Virus record (IMG/VR): IMGVR_UViG_3300042484_002275
Location: 62,001-126,000 of that record
Origin: a virus
Strand: one strand, 5' to 3'
Length of the DNA stretch: 64,000 bases
Each line of letters begins with the position of its first letter. The first letter of the stretch is position 1. Both the position numbers and the translations under genes were made by a program. This document shows, piece by piece, positions 56,129 through 64,000 of the stretch. Below the pieces are notes generated by a model. The model did no database searches and was not told the DNA's origin. It saw only the letters and a list, made by a program, of their open reading frames with translations.

Positions 56129-59100
56129 ATGGGAATAACATTAAGAATAGTAACAGGATCAACACTTACTTATGGACAGGTAGATACTAACTTTTCATCA
56201 CTATACTACTCAGCATCTCAATCAGGAAATAACTTAGTACTGCATACAACGGGAAGTTTTGTACAAGCAGCAACAACAACTACTTTTAACTTAGGGTTAG
56301 GATATAATACAATAGCAACAGGTATATATTCACATGCAGAAGGAGATCAGACAATAGCATCAGGACAAGGTTCGCATGCTGAAGGACTCTTTACATTCGC
56401 GAGTGGATCTTATTCACATGCAGAAGGTATGAACACAACCGCATCAGGAGCTAACTCACATGCAGAAGGTCAGAACACCCTAGCAAGTGATACCGCAGCA
56501 CATGCAGAAGGTAACTATACAACCGCATCAGGACCTTATTCACATGCTGAAGGATATCAAACAAATGCTGCATTTTGGGGATCACACACAGAAGGAACCG
56601 GTACAAGAACTACAAACTACTATGCACATGCTGAAGGACTTTCTACATTAGCATCAGGAGGATCTTCACATGCAGAAGGACATAGTGTAACTGCATCAGG
56701 AGACTACTCACATGCAGAAGGGCTTACTAATAAGTCATTAGGACCTTGGTCACATGCTGAAGGGCAGTCTACTATAGCATCTGGAACAGGTTCACATGCT
56801 GAAGGCTTTTATACAACAGCATTAGGAGATTTCCAACACGTACAGGGTCAATATAATATATCTTCACCATTCCAATCAGCTTTCATTTTAGGAAACGGAA
56901 CATCAGATGGTTCTAGATCAAATTTAATCTATGCATCAGGATCAGAAGTTCAAATATCAGGTTCATTAACAGTAGGATCAGGATCATCTACTGTAGCTCC
57001 AACTTACGGGTTTACGCCTAATCTAGCTATAGGTATGCCTACTGGCTCTACAGGAGCAGTATTAGATTTAAGCAATACAAGGGGAATTATAGTTGGAGGA
57101 GATACCTTAGGAATCTTACAATTCTCAGGACTAGCCTCAGGTACAAGCTATGCTTCTTCTCAAATTAGAGCAACTGTAAATTCCTCAGCAGGTTCAGGAG
57201 ATCCTGGAGGAGGTATTTTATCATTCTGGACTGGTAATGATTATGGAGGTGCATCCCCAGAAGAACGTATGCGTATCACCCACCAAGGTAAAGTAGGTAT
57301 CGGAACAACAGGTCCTAGTCATCCGTTAGATGTAAATGGTGTAGCTGTTTTTAGAAGTGATTTATACATGACAGCGGGAGGAGGTTCAGCTGTACCTGAT
57401 TGGTATTTTGCAATAAATGGTGCTGGGGATTTAGTTATAGATGACGCAGTAGGTTCAAAAAATTTTATATTTAGTAATAGTGGTAGAGTAGGTATAGGAA
57501 CAACAACACCAAATGCAAAACTAGATGTAAATGGTAGTACTATAATAACAGGTTCACTAACTGTAACAAATGGTATAACAGGTTCATTCAAAGGAGATGG
57601 TTCTCAAATAACTGGTGTAACAGCTGAATGGGATGGTTCTCATAATGGTAATGCTTCAATAACAGGTTCATTGACTGTGACTGGAGATATAACGGGTTCT
57701 GGAAATCTATTGCTATCTAAAACAGGAACTAGGGTATTAACAATGGAAGCTCAAGTTGCTGGAGGTACAGAACTGAGACTACTTCCAAATAATGCAGGAG
57801 GTCATGCTAGGATAAACGTAGGTAATACTAATGCTCCATTAGACTTTCAAATGAACAGTGTTGATGTAATGAGAATTACACAAGCAGGTAACATCCTTAT
57901 AGGGACAACTGCAGATACTGGAGATATACTAAGGGTGCAAGGAAACACTAGTATTAGCGGTATTGCAAAAGTAACAGGTTCACTAATAGTAACGGATAAG
58001 TTATCAAACGGAAATGCAGTAAGTGCATTAGGAGGCTATTCACATGCTGAAGGAGGATATACAAAAGCTACAAACTATTACGCACATGCTGAAGGCTATT
58101 CTACAAAAGCAGGTACAGACAAAGCATATCTTGCTACTTCTTTTAATGAAGGAATTATTGAATTATCTTCAATTTATGGAAATGTAACAAGTTCATTCCC
58201 TAGTGGTGATTTGTTTTTTTATGATGATAATCCCTATGACGGTGATTTAGGTGAAATCAATGAGTTTATATCAGATAGTCAATACAGTGGTGGAGTAACC
58301 ACTATAGAATTAGCTGGTGATTGGACTTCTTACTATGGTAATAATGGTATTGTAGGAAACCTTAGTAAACCTCTAAGAACTTGGAATGGTAATATGAACT
58401 ATAGAGGTGAGTGGAGTCATGCTGAAGGATATAGTAGTATATCATATGGCGTTGGCTCCCATGCTGAAGGATATTCTACAGAAGCACAAGGATATCATTC
58501 ACATGCAGAAGGATACTATACACAGGCAATAGGACCTTTTTCACATGCTGAAGGACAGAATACAAAAACCGCAGGAGACTATCAACACGTTCAAGGTAAA
58601 TACAATATAACATCATCGATATCAGCAGCCTTCATTCTTGGAAATGGAACATCAGATATTTCTAGATCAAATCTTATTTTTGCAGCAGGAAATACAGTTC
58701 AAATAACAGGTTCACTAACTGTAACAAATGGTATAACAGGTTCATTCAAAGGAGATGGTTCTCAAATAACCGGTGTAACAGCTGAATGGGATGGTTCTCA
58801 TAATGGTAATGCTTCAATAACAGGTTCTCTAATAACTTCAGGAACCCTACTAGTAGGAGGTACAATAGTACCCGGTACACCAACATTTGGATCTACTCCC
58901 GATGTAGTAGTAGGTGAATCAACAGGAGGAGTTTTAGATATTAGAAATACAACCACTACAGGAATAGCACCAGGAGACACTTTAGGTATTATACAGTTTT
59001 CTGCGAAAAGCGATACAACAGTTGGGTACGCTTCTTCTCAAATTAGAGCAACAGTATCACAGTCTCCAGGTGTGGGGTGGGCAGGAGGAGGTATTTTATC

Positions 59101-60310
59101 ATTTTGGACCGGACAAGCCAGTCTTGGAGCATCTCCAGTAGAACGTATGCGTATCAACCAATCAGGTAACGTAGGTATAGGTACAACAGACCCAGGTTCA
59201 TACAAACTAAATGTAAATGGTAATACTACAATAATAGGTAGTTTCTCAAACGGAAATGCAGTAAATGCATCTGGGTCATACTCTCATGCAGAAGGATCTG
59301 GTACCATCGCATCAGGATCTTTCTCACATGCAGAAGGGACAGGATCTATAGCAACAGGAGAGTATTCACATGCTGAAGGATACTTCACTAACGCAGCATT
59401 CTACGGATCACATGCTGAAGGAGCAGTTACAAGAACTACAAACTACTATGCACATGCTGAAGGACTTAATACATTAGCATCAGGTAATTCATCACATGCA
59501 GAAGGTAATAGCACAACCGCATCAGGAGATTATTCACATGCAGAAGGAGGAGGATCAGAAGCATTAGGACTTTGGTCACATGCTGAAGGAGCCTATGGAA
59601 AAACGGTAGGACCTTATTCACATGCTGAAGGAGAAAGAACAGTAGCATTCGGAACAAGTTCACATGCAGAAGGTATACATACATCAGCATCAGGGAACTA
59701 TTCACATGCTGAAGGGACAGGATCTATAGCATCAGGAGAGTATTCACATGCTGAAGGGTATAAAACACATGCAGCATTCTACGGATCACATACTGAAGGA
59801 GTAGATACAAGAACTACAAACTACTATGCACATGCTGAAGGATTTAATACTTTAGCATCAGGAGGATCTGCACATGCAGAAGGGCACAGTGTTACAGCAT
59901 CAGGAGACTTTGCACATGCAGAAGGGATTACCACCAAAGCAATAGGACCTTTTTCACATGCTGAAGGACATTCTACTATATCATCGGGAACAGGTTCACA
60001 TGCTGAGGGCTATTATACAGTAGCATCAGGCTCATACCAGCACGTACAGGGCCAGTTTAATATATCGTCATCAGTACAATCTGCCTTTATTCACGGAAAC
60101 GGAACATCAGATAGTTCTAGATCAAATCTAATATATGCAGCAGGAAATACAGTTGAAATAACAGGTTCTCTAATGCTAAATGATATACTAGTACTTGCAC
60201 CAAGAACAACAACACCAACACCTTCAGCAGGAATGGTAATAGTATCAGGTTCAGGAGTAGATCAGCACATATACTGTTACTTAAACAGTACTTGGAAACA
60301 ATTAGACTAA
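56129..60310 (+). CDS. Giant tail fibre with YadA-like SHAEG head repeats, 1393 aa
   Basis: Three blocks of 14-16-residue repeats (consensus YSHAEGxxTxASGxx; about 38 copies at residues 65-240, 635-820 and 1050-1305) match the left-handed beta-roll of trimeric autotransporter heads such as YadA. Each block ends with QHVQGxxNISS and SAFILGNGTSDxSRSNLIYA. Between blocks lie modules with GGGILSFWTG, ERMRI and VGIGTTxPxxxLDVNG. The protein is probably a trimeric adhesion fibre for host binding. No chaperone-like C-terminal peptidase is visible. Confidence 0.88.
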   Translation: MGITLRIVTGSTLTYGQVDTNFSSLYYSASQSGNNLVLHTTGSFVQAATTTTFNLGLGYNTIATGIYSHAEGDQTIASGQGSHAEGLFTFASGSYSHAEGMNTTASGANSHAEGQNTLASDTAAHAEGNYTTASGPYSHAEGYQTNAAFWGSHTEGTGTRTTNYYAHAEGLSTLASGGSSHAEGHSVTASGDYSHAEGLTNKSLGPWSHAEGQSTIASGTGSHAEGFYTTALGDFQHVQGQYNISSPFQSAFILGNGTSDGSRSNLIYASGSEVQISGSLTVGSGSSTVAPTYGFTPNLAIGMPTGSTGAVLDLSNTRGIIVGGDTLGILQFSGLASGTSYASSQIRATVNSSAGSGDPGGGILSFWTGNDYGGASPEERMRITHQGKVGIGTTGPSHPLDVNGVAVFRSDLYMTAGGGSAVPDWYFAINGAGDLVIDDAVGSKNFIFSNSGRVGIGTTTPNAKLDVNGSTIITGSLTVTNGITGSFKGDGSQITGVTAEWDGSHNGNASITGSLTVTGDITGSGNLLLSKTGTRVLTMEAQVAGGTELRLLPNNAGGHARINVGNTNAPLDFQMNSVDVMRITQAGNILIGTTADTGDILRVQGNTSISGIAKVTGSLIVTDKLSNGNAVSALGGYSHAEGGYTKATNYYAHAEGYSTKAGTDKAYLATSFNEGIIELSSIYGNVTSSFPSGDLFFYDDNPYDGDLGEINEFISDSQYSGGVTTIELAGDWTSYYGNNGIVGNLSKPLRTWNGNMNYRGEWSHAEGYSSISYGVGSHAEGYSTEAQGYHSHAEGYYTQAIGPFSHAEGQNTKTAGDYQHVQGKYNITSSISAAFILGNGTSDISRSNLIFAAGNTVQITGSLTVTNGITGSFKGDGSQITGVTAEWDGSHNGNASITGSLITSGTLLVGGTIVPGTPTFGSTPDVVVGESTGGVLDIRNTTTTGIAPGDTLGIIQFSAKSDTTVGYASSQIRATVSQSPGVGWAGGGILSFWTGQASLGASPVERMRINQSGNVGIGTTDPGSYKLNVNGNTTIIGSFSNGNAVNASGSYSHAEGSGTIASGSFSHAEGTGSIATGEYSHAEGYFTNAAFYGSHAEGAVTRTTNYYAHAEGLNTLASGNSSHAEGNSTTASGDYSHAEGGGSEALGLWSHAEGAYGKTVGPYSHAEGERTVAFGTSSHAEGIHTSASGNYSHAEGTGSIASGEYSHAEGYKTHAAFYGSHTEGVDTRTTNYYAHAEGFNTLASGGSAHAEGHSVTASGDFAHAEGITTKAIGPFSHAEGHSTISSGTGSHAEGYYTVASGSYQHVQGQFNISSSVQSAFIHGNGTSDSSRSNLIYAAGNTVEITGSLMLNDILVLAPRTTTPTPSAGMVIVSGSGVDQHIYCYLNSTWKQLD
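57551..57669. repeat. 119-bp near-identical internal repeat, copy 1
   Basis: Nearly the same bases recur at 58709-58827; both encode TNGITGSFKGDGSQITGVTA and a following WDGSHNGNASI segment. A site for recombination between fibre modules. Confidence 0.85.
58709..58827. repeat. 119-bp near-identical internal repeat, copy 2
   Basis: Partner of 57551-57669 in the same reading frame; only isolated differences are visible, such as ACTGGT versus ACCGGT. Confidence 0.85.
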
Positions 60311-60323
60311 AACAAAATAAAAA

Positions 60324-60773
60324 ATGTGGTTATATCAAAATAAAGAAATAAAAGAACTTACAGATATGCCCGAAGGAAGCTTTGGGTTTATCTATGAAGT
60401 AACACATCTTCCAAGTGGTAGAAAATATCTAGGAAGAAAACAATTAATTTCTGTTACAAAAAAAGTATTAGGAAAAAAAGAATTAGCTTTAATTACCGAT
60501 AAAAGAGCTTCTAAAAAGAAGACTGTAATAAAGGAAACGGATTGGAAAACCTATCACGGTTCTCATCCAGAAATTAAACAGTTAATAAAAGAAAAGAAAC
60601 AGTCGGAATTCACAAGAGAAATTCTTATCTTTGTACCGACTAAGAAACAGCTGACCTACTATGAGGATAAGTATCTTTATATGAAAGGGGTCATAGAGCC
60701 AGGTTCTATTTATTTTAACGATAACATATCAGGACGCTTTTTTAAGAAAGATTTTTATGATAAAACTACTTAA
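60324..60773 (+). CDS. SegE-like GIY-YIG endonuclease-like protein
   Basis: A 149-residue protein. GFIYEVTHLPSGRKYLGRKQ is the GIY-YIG strand-loop-strand core in its SegE form. ETDWKTYHGSHPEIKQLIKE and FTREILIFVPTKKQLTYYED supply the Tyr/His and Glu segments. SegE-type proteins in T4-like phages are homing-type nucleases, though many act on unknown targets. It overlaps the next gene by 17 bases. Confidence 0.85.
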   Translation: MWLYQNKEIKELTDMPEGSFGFIYEVTHLPSGRKYLGRKQLISVTKKVLGKKELALITDKRASKKKTVIKETDWKTYHGSHPEIKQLIKEKKQSEFTREILIFVPTKKQLTYYEDKYLYMKGVIEPGSIYFNDNISGRFFKKDFYDKTT

Positions 60774-61695
60774 CCTATTAGTTGATACAACACCAGGCTT
60801 AAATTACCATTTAAAGCATGGATTACCCTTATCTGAGAATATCTACCGTTATTCTTCCAATGCCTTTATACAATTGTTTACTGAAGCAAGAACACTTCAC
60901 AGAGACGGTTATTTAGACTTATGTGAAGAGGATAGATTACTTCTAGAAGAGACAAATATAGGTGAATATGGAGAGTATGAAGGACAAAAAGTACCTTTAG
61001 ACTTACCAATGGTAGAAGAAGGAGAAGAGATTGCTTGTAAGAAATGTGACCACCACTGGGAGGTAACACCTGAAGATACTCATTCAGCATTATGCCACAA
61101 TTGCGGATATGATAATGAAAAAGGAGTATATGATATGAAGGCTCTTGAGAATTGGAAAAAACTTACAGAGCAGCTTAACCCAGCACTTCCTAGAGCAGGA
61201 GAATACGGAGGAAATATTAAAAGGAATATGACTGTTATTGACAAAGACAATAATAAGCTAAGAGTAATAGATATTACAGATAATAAAGTAGTACTAAAAC
61301 CAGCTTCTTATTCAGGACAGACATTAGTATTTCCGGACAACTATGATCAGTTTGCTAGAATATTTGACTTTTGGGATTATTTTAATCTTGAAAAGATAGT
61401 AGAAGCAGAATACCACGGGAAAGATGTACAATTAGGAAAACCTAAAAGAGGAGGTTCTAAGAAGTTTGTAGTATATGTTAAAGATCCGAAAACTAAAAAA
61501 GTTAAAAAAGTACAGTTCGGAGGAACAACAGGATTAAATGTAAAGATAGATGAACCAGGTGCAAGAAGTTCTTTTGCCGCTCGTCATCAATGTGATAAGA
61601 AAAAAGATAGAACAAAACCGGGGTACTGGGCTTGTAATATCGGAAGGTATTGGAAATCATTAGGAGGTAGTAGAAACTTTAGCGGATACTGGTAA
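60757..61695 (+). CDS. Zinc-ribbon protein with conserved basic C-terminal domain, 312 aa
   Basis: The middle has a zinc ribbon (IACKKCDHHWEV and ALCHNCGYDN). The C-terminal 85 residues, starting GKPKRGGSKKFVVYVKDPKT and including ARSSFAARHQCDKKKDRTKP and YWACNIGRYW, are a basic domain recurring in T4-like marine phage proteins. I do not know its function. Probably a nucleic-acid- or virion-associated protein. Confidence 0.72.
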   Translation: MIKLLNLLVDTTPGLNYHLKHGLPLSENIYRYSSNAFIQLFTEARTLHRDGYLDLCEEDRLLLEETNIGEYGEYEGQKVPLDLPMVEEGEEIACKKCDHHWEVTPEDTHSALCHNCGYDNEKGVYDMKALENWKKLTEQLNPALPRAGEYGGNIKRNMTVIDKDNNKLRVIDITDNKVVLKPASYSGQTLVFPDNYDQFARIFDFWDYFNLEKIVEAEYHGKDVQLGKPKRGGSKKFVVYVKDPKTKKVKKVQFGGTTGLNVKIDEPGARSSFAARHQCDKKKDRTKPGYWACNIGRYWKSLGGSRNFSGYW

Positions 61696-61696
61696 A

Positions 61697-61957
61697 ATGG
61701 ATAGACCTTACTATGAGTTAAAGACATTTGACTTCATCTATAGAAAGTTTACACAGGATGTAGAGGAAGAGGAATTAGTTTGGCATAGAGATAGAAACGA
61801 TAGACAAGTGGAAGTAGTAGGTACTACAGATTGGCAATTCCAATTTGAAGATTCAATACCGCAACAGCTTCAGGATACAGTCTTTATTCCAAAAGACACT
61901 TACCATAGATTAATAAAAGGAACAGGAAATTTAGACATCAGAATATTAGAATTATAA
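61697..61957 (+). CDS. Small cupin-like protein, 86 aa
   Basis: VWHRDRNDRQVEVVGTTDWQ, PQQLQDTVFIPKDTYHRLIK and a terminal LDIRILEL fit a single small cupin barrel with two conserved His. Similar single-domain cupins occur in T4-like marine phages. Substrate unknown. Confidence 0.72.
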   Translation: MDRPYYELKTFDFIYRKFTQDVEEEELVWHRDRNDRQVEVVGTTDWQFQFEDSIPQQLQDTVFIPKDTYHRLIKGTGNLDIRILEL

Positions 61958-62046
61958 TGGACGGAGGACCAATAGGCTATTACCTAATAACGCTAATATT
62001 TATATTTAGTATAATACTATTTTCAATAGAACTTAAGAAAAAATAA
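61957..62046 (+). CDS. Single-helix membrane peptide, 29 aa
   Basis: MDGGPIGYYLITLIFIFSII then LFSIELKKK: one membrane helix with a basic C-terminus. Its ATG overlaps the cupin stop and its stop is 3 bases before the next ATG, so it is probably translated. Confidence 0.55.
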   Translation: MDGGPIGYYLITLIFIFSIILFSIELKKK

Positions 62047-62049
62047 ATA

Positions 62050-62445
62050 ATGAAAAGATCAGAATTAAGAGAAATAGTCCTTGAAGCAATGAAAGGATAT
62101 TCTCCACAGGTAGGACAAACTAAGGGAGGAACTACAGATGACTTCAGAAACATTCTTACAGCAATAGCAAAAGGACGTCCTGAAGGAGATCCAGTAAGAG
62201 GTAATGCAATCTTAGACAAAGCAAACCCAGATAACGTAGCTAGAATTTCTAGAGGTGAAAAACCTGTTTACGAAGGAGAAGGTGAAGAAAAGACTTATAG
62301 AGTAGAGTACTACACAATGGATAGACGTGGTGATGATATAGATTGGGACGAAACAGTACAAGCTACTTCAGAAGAAGATGCTATAGCTAAAGTTAAAGCT
62401 AATGCCCCTAGACTTGCCAGAGCATTCTCTGCTAAATTAAAATAA
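62050..62445 (+). CDS. Hypothetical protein, 131 aa
   Basis: Starts KRSELREIVLEAMKGYSPQV, a start common to several unrelated virion-region proteins of T4-like phages, perhaps a short targeting or scaffolding peptide. The rest has YRVEYYTMDRRGDDIDWDET and a C-terminal SEEDAIAKVKANAP. Function unknown. Confidence 0.7.
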   Translation: MKRSELREIVLEAMKGYSPQVGQTKGGTTDDFRNILTAIAKGRPEGDPVRGNAILDKANPDNVARISRGEKPVYEGEGEEKTYRVEYYTMDRRGDDIDWDETVQATSEEDAIAKVKANAPRLARAFSAKLK

Positions 62446-62882
62446 TGAAACTGTTTTCCTTATTAAAAGAGATCTTAGATCCAACTCAAGAATACCAAGA
62501 ACTTGTAAATGATATCATTGACCAAGGAGGAGAGTATTTAGGAGAAGGTGATTACGGAGTAGTCTTTATGGTAGGAGATAAAGTAAAAAAAGTTACTACT
62601 GATTCAGAGGAACTAGAAGATGCACAGCAAATAAAAGGACAAAGAACCAAATATTTTGTATACATTTACGATGTAGAGGTTAGAAATCCAAAACTAGGAA
62701 TCATTACAATGGAAGATCTACAGCCTTTTACAGGAAATGAAAAGGATGTTCCAATTGACGATATAATGGAAGAAGCAGACCTACTAGGAATATATCCAGA
62801 CTTAGAGGGACCAGGTGGTTCAATTAAAATGGATAACCTAATGCAAGATAAAAGAGGTAGAATTAAAGTAATAGACGTATAA
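62445..62882 (+). CDS. Mini protein-kinase-like protein, 145 aa
   Basis: GGEYLGEGDYGVVFMVGDKVKKV resembles a protein-kinase glycine-rich loop (G-E-G-x-Y-G-x-V) with the following V-K lysine. The end KMDNLMQDKRGRIKVIDV resembles the catalytic-loop N and the DFG-like D-V. Most of the C-lobe is missing, so it is either a truncated pseudokinase or a minimal phage version. First 20 residues (KLFSLLKEILDPTQEYQELV) resemble starts of neighbours. Activity is uncertain. Confidence 0.62.
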   Translation: MKLFSLLKEILDPTQEYQELVNDIIDQGGEYLGEGDYGVVFMVGDKVKKVTTDSEELEDAQQIKGQRTKYFVYIYDVEVRNPKLGIITMEDLQPFTGNEKDVPIDDIMEEADLLGIYPDLEGPGGSIKMDNLMQDKRGRIKVIDV

Positions 62883-63007
62883 TGGCAAAAGTATCACACA
62901 GCTCTCCTCAAAAGACAAGGACCAATAAGAGCAGAAAATCAGTATTAAAAACATTTAACTTAATAAAGCAAAATGAATTAATACTTAAAAAATTACAGAA
63001 TGGATAA
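62882..63007 (+). CDS. Small basic protein, 41 aa
   Basis: Lys/Arg/Ser-rich start (AKVSHSSPQKTRTNKSRKSV) followed by a helical KQNELILKKLQNG. Its ATG overlaps the previous stop and its end overlaps the next start by 8 bases, which supports translation. Confidence 0.52.
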   Translation: MAKVSHSSPQKTRTNKSRKSVLKTFNLIKQNELILKKLQNG

Positions 63008-63584
63008 TTTTGATTTAAAGAAATTCTTAGTAGAGAATAAACTAACTGCAAACTCTAGGTTAGAAGAAGTAGATAGCGAAGAAGCAGCTTTTGATGCTGA
63101 ATTTGCACAAGCAGCTAATGCTATTGCAGCAGCAATTGGAACAGAGCTAAAAAGTAAAGATCCAAAACAGTTAGATGAAGCAATAGTAACTGCTACAGTA
63201 GCTGCTATATTAACCGCAAACACAGTAGTAGGTTTTATATCAAAATACTCAGCAAAACTATTTAAACTTCTAAACTATAAAAAAGGAGAAGATATTGCAG
63301 AAAAGATACACCACTGGGCTCACGATAATGAAAAGAACTTTCAAGCACCTATTAGAAGAGTTTTAAGCTTCTTTGTAAAAGATCCAAAAACACTAGACCT
63401 GTTAACAAAGAGTGTATATGCAATTGTAGTAGGAAGTATGGCAGCCGGGTACGGTGTAGCAGCAGTTGATAAGCTATCACATGCAGAATGGTTCCAAGGA
63501 GCATTATCATCCCTTAAGACAGTAGCAAAATCAGAGGAAGCAATAGTAAACGCATATCCTGCTCTCAGAAGTTTACTAGTATAG
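63000..63584 (+). CDS. Membrane-associated protein with Ala-rich helices, 194 aa
   Basis: Starts MDNFDLKKFLVENKLTANSR, a start shared by several T4-like phage proteins. Two hydrophobic stretches (AIVTATVAAILTANTVVGFI and VYAIVVGSMAAGYGVAAVD) suggest membrane insertion. Function unknown. Followed by a terminator. Confidence 0.7.
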   Translation: MDNFDLKKFLVENKLTANSRLEEVDSEEAAFDAEFAQAANAIAAAIGTELKSKDPKQLDEAIVTATVAAILTANTVVGFISKYSAKLFKLLNYKKGEDIAEKIHHWAHDNEKNFQAPIRRVLSFFVKDPKTLDLLTKSVYAIVVGSMAAGYGVAAVDKLSHAEWFQGALSSLKTVAKSEEAIVNAYPALRSLLV

Positions 63585-63605
63585 GGAATACTAAAATAAT
63601 AAAAG

Positions 63606-63632
63606 AAAGGCTTGTTTATTCAAGTCTTTTTT
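63606..63632 (+). terminator. Rho-independent terminator overlapping a promoter
   Basis: AAAGGCTTG pairs with CAAGTCTTT (one G-U) around TTTATT, followed by T residues. Ends the structural operon. The TTG of the next promoter lies inside the stem. Confidence 0.85.
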
Positions 63633-63642
63633 CGTATCTTAA
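63612..63642 (+). promoter_or_regulatory. Bacteroidetes-type promoter
   Basis: TTG at 63612 and TATCTTAA at 63635, 20-base spacing, for the primase gene at 63667. Confidence 0.6.
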
Positions 63643-63666
63643 GATGTCAATCAGTTATGTACAGGT

Positions 63667-64000
63667 ATGAGTAGTAGTATATTATTAGGTTTTATAGAGA
63701 ATGTCTTAGGTAAATCTCACAAGAGAGCACGGGAGAACTATGCTTTTACCTGCCCTAAATGCAATCATCATAAGCCAAAACTAGAGGTAAACCTTCATAC
63801 CAATGAAAAAGGTGAGAATCCTTTCGAATGTTGGGTATGTGGCTTTAAAGGACGTACAATCAAGTCTTTACTCAAACAGCTACAGATACCGGCCGAACAA
63901 GCATACGAAATACTTAAATACGTAAGAAAAGGTGATGAAATAGGTTATGCCCCTGCTTCTGTAGTAGAATTACCTAAAGAGTTTCAAGCTCTTTATACAG
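63667..64000 (+). CDS. DNA primase, N-terminal zinc-binding part (3' end outside window)
   Basis: The frame is open to the window edge (111 residues). YAFTCPKCNHHKPKLEVNLH and PFECWVCGFKGRTIKSLLKQ form the CxxC...CxxC zinc ribbon of DnaG/T4 gp61-type primases, which recognises the priming site. The catalytic Toprim part must lie downstream, outside the window. It has its own early-type promoter, consistent with a replication gene. Confidence 0.83.
   Translation, partial: MSSSILLGFIENVLGKSHKRARENYAFTCPKCNHHKPKLEVNLHTNEKGENPFECWVCGFKGRTIKSLLKQLQIPAEQAYEILKYVRKGDEIGYAPASVVELPKEFQALYT

Noticed and set aside
59466-59705. Minus-strand ORF in the fibre gene
   Set aside because: A repetitive shadow of the SHAEG repeats, mirroring the repeated CACATGCAGAAGG-type codons.
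1-64000. Insertion sequences, transposases or an integrase/attachment site
   Set aside because: No transposase or integrase motifs and no flanking inverted or target-site repeats were seen; the nuclease-like genes (HNH, GIY-YIG) are ordinary phage cargo.

Overview
The window is one continuous stretch of a large tailed-phage genome. Almost every gene reads on the + strand and they are tightly packed, often with 1-8 base overlaps. The host is very probably a member of the Bacteroidetes (Flavobacteria-like). Some 26 promoter-like sites have the form TTG, 20 bases, TATATTTA or TATCTTTA, close to the Bacteroidetes primary-sigma promoter (TTG, then TAnnTTTG). Start codons follow A-rich leaders rather than Shine-Dalgarno boxes. 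The DNA is AT-rich, and secreted proteins carry Bacteroidetes-style signal peptides. The baseplate genes (gp5-, gp25- and gp6-like), a gp55-like late sigma factor, a SegE-type GIY-YIG protein and a primase place the phage among T4-like contractile-tailed phages of the kind known from marine metagenomes.

Layout. 1-2.7 kb: a GroEL chaperonin cut by the window edge, a small histone H1-like (Hc1) protein, a membrane protein and zinc-ribbon proteins. 2.7-4.7 kb: lysis cassette with two holin-like proteins, a GH19 endolysin and an overlapping pair of spanin-like proteins. 4.8-6.2 kb: DUF3310 protein, Cas4/RecB-like Fe-S nuclease and a ribbon-helix-helix protein. 6.2-20.6 kb: a 14.4-kb glycan cluster with about six glycosyltransferases, an FkbM methyltransferase and a nucleotide-sugar pathway (RmlB-like dehydratase, RfbH-like 3-dehydratase, acetolactate-synthase-like TPP enzyme, MhpF-like acetaldehyde dehydrogenase, MhpE-like aldolase, second SDR). 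Together they suggest synthesis of a 3,6-dideoxy sugar branched or extended with a pyruvate-derived two-carbon unit. 20.6-28.8 kb: small genes including an HNH protein, a DUF932 protein, small membrane proteins and an SPFH (band 7) protein. 28.8-30.1 kb: a mostly non-coding control region with 21 ACCCGTTT-like units phased at about 12 bp, a lone minus-strand promoter and direct repeats. 30.1-38.7 kb: an early region of many tiny unknown genes, most with their own promoter, plus two abnormal tRNA-like elements, a T5orf172-type GIY-YIG protein and a lipoprotein. 38.8-40.7 kb: HD phosphohydrolase and late sigma factor. 40.7-60.3 kb: baseplate, tail and fibre genes ending in a 1393-residue fibre built of YadA-like SHAEG repeats. 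60.3-64 kb: SegE-like GIY-YIG protein, small structural or unknown proteins, a mini protein-kinase-like protein and the start of a primase.

How it fits together. Early promoters that look like the host's would fire a battery of small takeover proteins. The gp55-like sigma may then switch transcription to late units, several of which are preceded by an [A/C]TATTTAT[A/T] motif. The late units encode lysis, glycan and virion functions. Two copies of a conserved, probably structured, leader RNA (about 1.71 and 27.29 kb) and the phased repeat array are the clearest unexplained non-coding signals. The sugar pathway is the clearest unusual metabolic system.
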